Below are positions 6,877 to 8,757 of a stretch of 8,757 bases of DNA, in pieces (the first letter of the stretch is position 1; every line of letters starts with the position of its first letter). Both the position numbers and the translations under genes were made by a program. A model generated the notes under the pieces. It had not been told where the DNA came from. It did not search any database and saw only the letters and a program-made list of their open reading frames with translations. The stretch comes from ZC4RG20 sp035760685 (lineage in GTDB: Bacteria; Pseudomonadota; Gammaproteobacteria; Steroidobacterales; Rariloculaceae): positions 1 through 8,757 of the forward strand of contig DASTSM010000147.1 of assembly GCA_035760685.1 (NCBI GenBank), read 5' to 3'.

Positions 6877-7860
6877 TCAGGCGAGATCGAGCTTGAAGAG
6901 CTCGATCGCGTTCGTGCGGCCGATCTTGCGCCTGTCCTCGTCCGAGAGGGTCGGCGTCGCATCGAACCAGTCCGCCGCGTCCTGCATGCGCTCGAACGGG
7001 TAGTCCGCGGAGAAGTACACCTTGTCCTTGCCGAGCACCTCCAGCGTGCACTTGAACGCGGGGTCGTTGAAGTTGCCGCTCGTCGTGATGTGGAAGTGGT
7101 CGCGGAAGTAGTCGCCGAGCGGACGCCGGCCGCGGTAGCCGCGGGCCGAGAAGCGCATGCGCGCGTCGAGACGCCAGAGCCCGAACGGGATGTTCTCGCC
7201 GAGATGGCCGATGCAGATCTTGAGGTTCGGATGCTCGTCGAAGAGCCCCGAGCCGCAGAGCCGAAGCGAATGGATCGAGGTCTCGACCGCGAATCCCCAG
7301 GGCGCGCTCATGAGCCAAGGATGACCCGCGTAGTTCCTGGCCTGCGCGGGGATCTGCATGCGCGGATGCAAATAGAAGGGCACGTCGAGCTTCGAGACCG
7401 TCGCCCAGAACGAGCGGTACTCGGGCGCGTCGTAGTAGATCGCGGCGTCGGGCTCGTCCTTCTGCTGGAACCCGTTGACCATGCAGCCCTTGAAGCCGAG
7501 CTCCTCGACGCAGCGCGTGAGCTCTGCGGCGGCCGCTTCGGGGTCCTGCATCGGCAGAGCGGCGAAGGCCGCGAAACGCTTCGGGTGCTTCGCGACCGCG
7601 TCCGCCATGCGATCGTTCGCCTTTCGGGCGAGCGCTATGCCCTTGCGCGTGTCGAGGACGGCCTGGATCCCGGGCGCGTTCAGGGACAGGATCGCGAGCT
7701 CGATGCCGGTCTCGTCCATGATCCCGAGCCGCTCGCTGCCGATCTCGAGAATCTGCCGATTGAATTCCTGGAGCCGCGCGGATTCCCCGGCGAACGCGCG
7801 CGTCTCCTCGAGCGTCTCGTCGATGGCGATATGTTCCTCGAAAGCGATCTTTCCTTGCAT
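6877..7860 (-). CDS. Gamma-resorcylate decarboxylase-like amidohydrolase
   Basis: A 327-residue metal-dependent enzyme of the ACMSD-like amidohydrolase group, closest in my memory to gamma-resorcylate (2,6-dihydroxybenzoate) decarboxylases, which are also 327 residues. These convert a hydroxybenzoate to a phenol plus CO2 without oxidation and can run in reverse. Expected metal and active-site residues are present: E8 and H10 in FEEHIAI, H165 in FYLHPR, H219 in GHLGE and D286 in FSADYPFE. Other family stretches are LSLNAP, HITTSGNF and IGRTNAIELFKLD. FSADYPFE replaces the FSTDWPFE I recall in characterised enzymes, so the substrate may differ. ATG 7860 is chosen because AGAGG precedes it by 6 bases; the ATG two codons earlier directly abuts that site. 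The divergent neighbour is an aromatic-acid-type transporter, which supports an aromatic substrate. No signal peptide; cytoplasmic. Exact substrate unproven. Confidence 0.9.
   Translation of the reverse strand: MQGKIAFEEHIAIDETLEETRAFAGESARLQEFNRQILEIGSERLGIMDETGIELAILSLNAPGIQAVLDTRKGIALARKANDRMADAVAKHPKRFAAFAALPMQDPEAAAAELTRCVEELGFKGCMVNGFQQKDEPDAAIYYDAPEYRSFWATVSKLDVPFYLHPRMQIPAQARNYAGHPWLMSAPWGFAVETSIHSLRLCGSGLFDEHPNLKICIGHLGENIPFGLWRLDARMRFSARGYRGRRPLGDYFRDHFHITTSGNFNDPAFKCTLEVLGKDKVYFSADYPFERMQDAADWFDATPTLSDEDRRKIGRTNAIELFKLDLA
6885..6907. other. Perfect hairpin at convergent gene ends
   Basis: gatcgagct (6885-6893) and agctcgatc (6899-6907) form a 9-bp stem with a 5-base loop. It lies within the last codons of the decarboxylase gene and 15 bases after the CheR-like stop. 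No T-tract follows on either strand, so it is not a standard intrinsic terminator, but it could slow or stop polymerase from the CheR-like side or protect its transcript end. Confidence 0.45.
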
Positions 7861-8147
7861 GGGCATCCTCTGGAGTGAAACGGTTGGGAGAGCGGCCGGC
7901 TTCAAGGCAGCGTAGGCCCGCGCGCGACTCGTGCTCGCGCGATTATAGAGCCGTGCGCCGGGCAACGCGGGGAGCTCGGGGAACCGGCGCCGCATGCCGG
8001 CGCGGGCGAGTGCGAGCCGCGTATCGACGCGAAGCGCCGAGCGAACGCGCCGGTCTGGGCGACAGGGCCGGCGAGAGCCATTCCCGGCGGAAAGTGCTAC
8101 CCTTGAACGCCTTGGCTGCCGCGGGCAGCGTAGGGGGACTATAACAA
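7861..8147. other. Divergent control region, decarboxylase / transporter
   Basis: This 287-bp region holds no gene and should carry promoters for both outward genes. A perfect hairpin or palindrome gcgccg/cggcgc lies at 7987-7992 and 7998-8003. A spaced inverted repeat cgccgg/ccggcg at 8048-8053 and 8068-8073 has inner complementary ctg and cag. Either could be an operator for a regulator responding to the aromatic substrate. On the transporter side AGGGGGA (8132-8138) precedes the start by 9 bases. TATAAC (8140-8145) there overlaps the leader and has no -35 at a workable distance. Confidence 0.45.
7942..7947 (-). promoter_or_regulatory. TATAAT -10 box of decarboxylase gene
   Basis: The minus strand reads TATAAT here, the consensus -10 hexamer, in a strongly GC-rich region about 82 bp before the decarboxylase start. 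No good -35 hexamer is found at 16-18 bp; the best is CGCGTT at 16 bp. That fits a promoter needing an activator. The palindrome at 7987-8003 lies upstream of it, where an activator could bind. Confidence 0.45.
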
Positions 8148-8757
8148 ATGGCTGTGAATACGGACCCGCGCGAGATCATTGCCCGCTCGCCGATGAGCGC
8201 GCTGCAAATCATCGCCGTTGCGATCACGATCGGGCTGAATGCGCTGGACGGCTTCGACGTCATGTCGATCAGCTTCGCGTCCCCCGGCATCGCGACGGAG
8301 TGGGGCATCGACCGAGGTGCGCTCGGCATCGTGCTGTCGATGGAGCTCATCGGCATGGCGCTCGGCTCGATCTTTCTGGGCGGCGTGGCCGACAAGATCG
8401 GGCGAAGAAAGACGGTGCTCGGGTGCCTCGTCGTCATGATCGTCGGCATGTTCATGGTCACGACGGCCCGATCGCTCGTGGTCCTCTCGTTCTGGCGCGT
8501 GCTCACGGGCCTCGGCATCGGCGGCATGCTCGCGTCGATCAACGCGATCGCTGCCGAGTTCTCGAGCAACCATCGGCGGCACTTGAGCGTCTCGATCATG
8601 TCGATCGGCTATCCCGTCGGCGTCGTGCTCGGCGGCATCGTCGTGCAGGAGCTGCTCCGGGACCAGCCGCCCGAGGCCTGGCGGTCCATCTTCTATTTCG
8701 GCGGCACGGTCACTGCGATCTTTCTGCCCCTGTTCTTCTTCCTCGTGCCCGAGTCCG
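8148..8757 (+). CDS. AAHS-type MFS aromatic acid transporter, partial
   Basis: The first 203 codons of a 12-helix major facilitator; the gene runs off the right edge. Six hydrophobic segments are visible at about 17-45, 57-79, 88-107, 111-133, 146-167 and 181-200. LDGFDVMSISFASPGI (33-48) contains the D-G-x-D motif in helix 1 that is typical of the aromatic acid:H+ symporter family (PcaK, BenK, MhpT type), where these aspartates matter for transport. GGVADKIGRRK (78-88) is the MFS motif A between helices 2 and 3. RVLTGLGIGGMLASINAIAAE (117-137) matches the family pattern in helix 4. ATG 8148 is preceded by AGGGGGA at 9 bases. It diverges from the decarboxylase gene, so it probably imports that enzyme's substrate or a related benzoate by proton symport. 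The family is clear; the exact substrate is inference. Confidence 0.9.
   Translation, partial: MAVNTDPREIIARSPMSALQIIAVAITIGLNALDGFDVMSISFASPGIATEWGIDRGALGIVLSMELIGMALGSIFLGGVADKIGRRKTVLGCLVVMIVGMFMVTTARSLVVLSFWRVLTGLGIGGMLASINAIAAEFSSNHRRHLSVSIMSIGYPVGVVLGGIVVQELLRDQPPEAWRSIFYFGGTVTAIFLPLFFFLVPES

Noticed and set aside
4839..6962. 707-codon leftward frame spanning the PEBP and CheR-like genes
   Set aside because: It overlaps two genes with clear families and is Arg/Ala-rich. Its end in RFERTR-stop comes only from the 26-bp repeat.
7861..7995. N-terminal extension of the decarboxylase to 372 residues
   Set aside because: Family members start at MQGK with 327 residues, the ribosome site fits 7860, and the extension runs through a TATAAT box.
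8139..8582. Leftward frame of 147 codons at the right end
   Set aside because: It is antisense to the transporter, whose helices and MFS motifs are unmistakable.

Overview
The window is GC-rich, gene-dense bacterial DNA, most likely from a Gram-negative proteobacterium. The evidence is a secreted protein with a Sec signal, a large hybrid histidine kinase, a CheR-type methyltransferase, and an aromatic-acid decarboxylase beside an aromatic acid:H+ symporter-like transporter. A soil or water relative of the Steroidobacter group would fit, but that is an inference; there is no rRNA or marker gene. No tRNA, CRISPR array or insertion sequence is visible.

Layout, left to right. Bases 1-465 hold no gene I can support. 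A strong hairpin terminator (471-509) ends a leftward gene (560-2086, minus) for a 508-residue exported protein of unknown function. A divergent intergenic region (2087-2446) separates it from a rightward hybrid sensor kinase (2447-4768) with three tandem PAS domains, HisKA, HATPase and a receiver domain. Then come four copies of a 26-bp repeat (4784-4887); the last copy is the 3' end of a convergent small PEBP/YbhB-family gene (4865-5332, minus). A second divergent region (5333-5657) leads to a CheR-type methyltransferase with a PAS-like tail (5658-6869, plus, TTG start). Seven bases after its stop lies the stop of a convergent gamma-resorcylate decarboxylase-like amidohydrolase (6877-7860, minus). 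A third divergent region (7861-8147) separates this from the first 203 codons of an AAHS-type MFS transporter (8148 to the window end, plus).

Functionally there are two themes. The right end looks like a small aromatic-acid module: the transporter would import a hydroxylated benzoate and the decarboxylase would remove its carboxyl group non-oxidatively, both driven from one divergent promoter region. The centre is a signalling group: a soluble triple-PAS hybrid kinase and an orphan CheR-like protein whose conserved TxFFR arginine is replaced by glycine, with no CheB, CheW or chemoreceptor in view. Whether these two work together is not shown by the sequence.

The most unusual structural signals are two tandem duplications that each carry a stop codon: a 14-bp one at the end of the secreted-protein gene and a 26-bp, four-copy one at the end of the PEBP gene. 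I found no clearly new multi-gene system.
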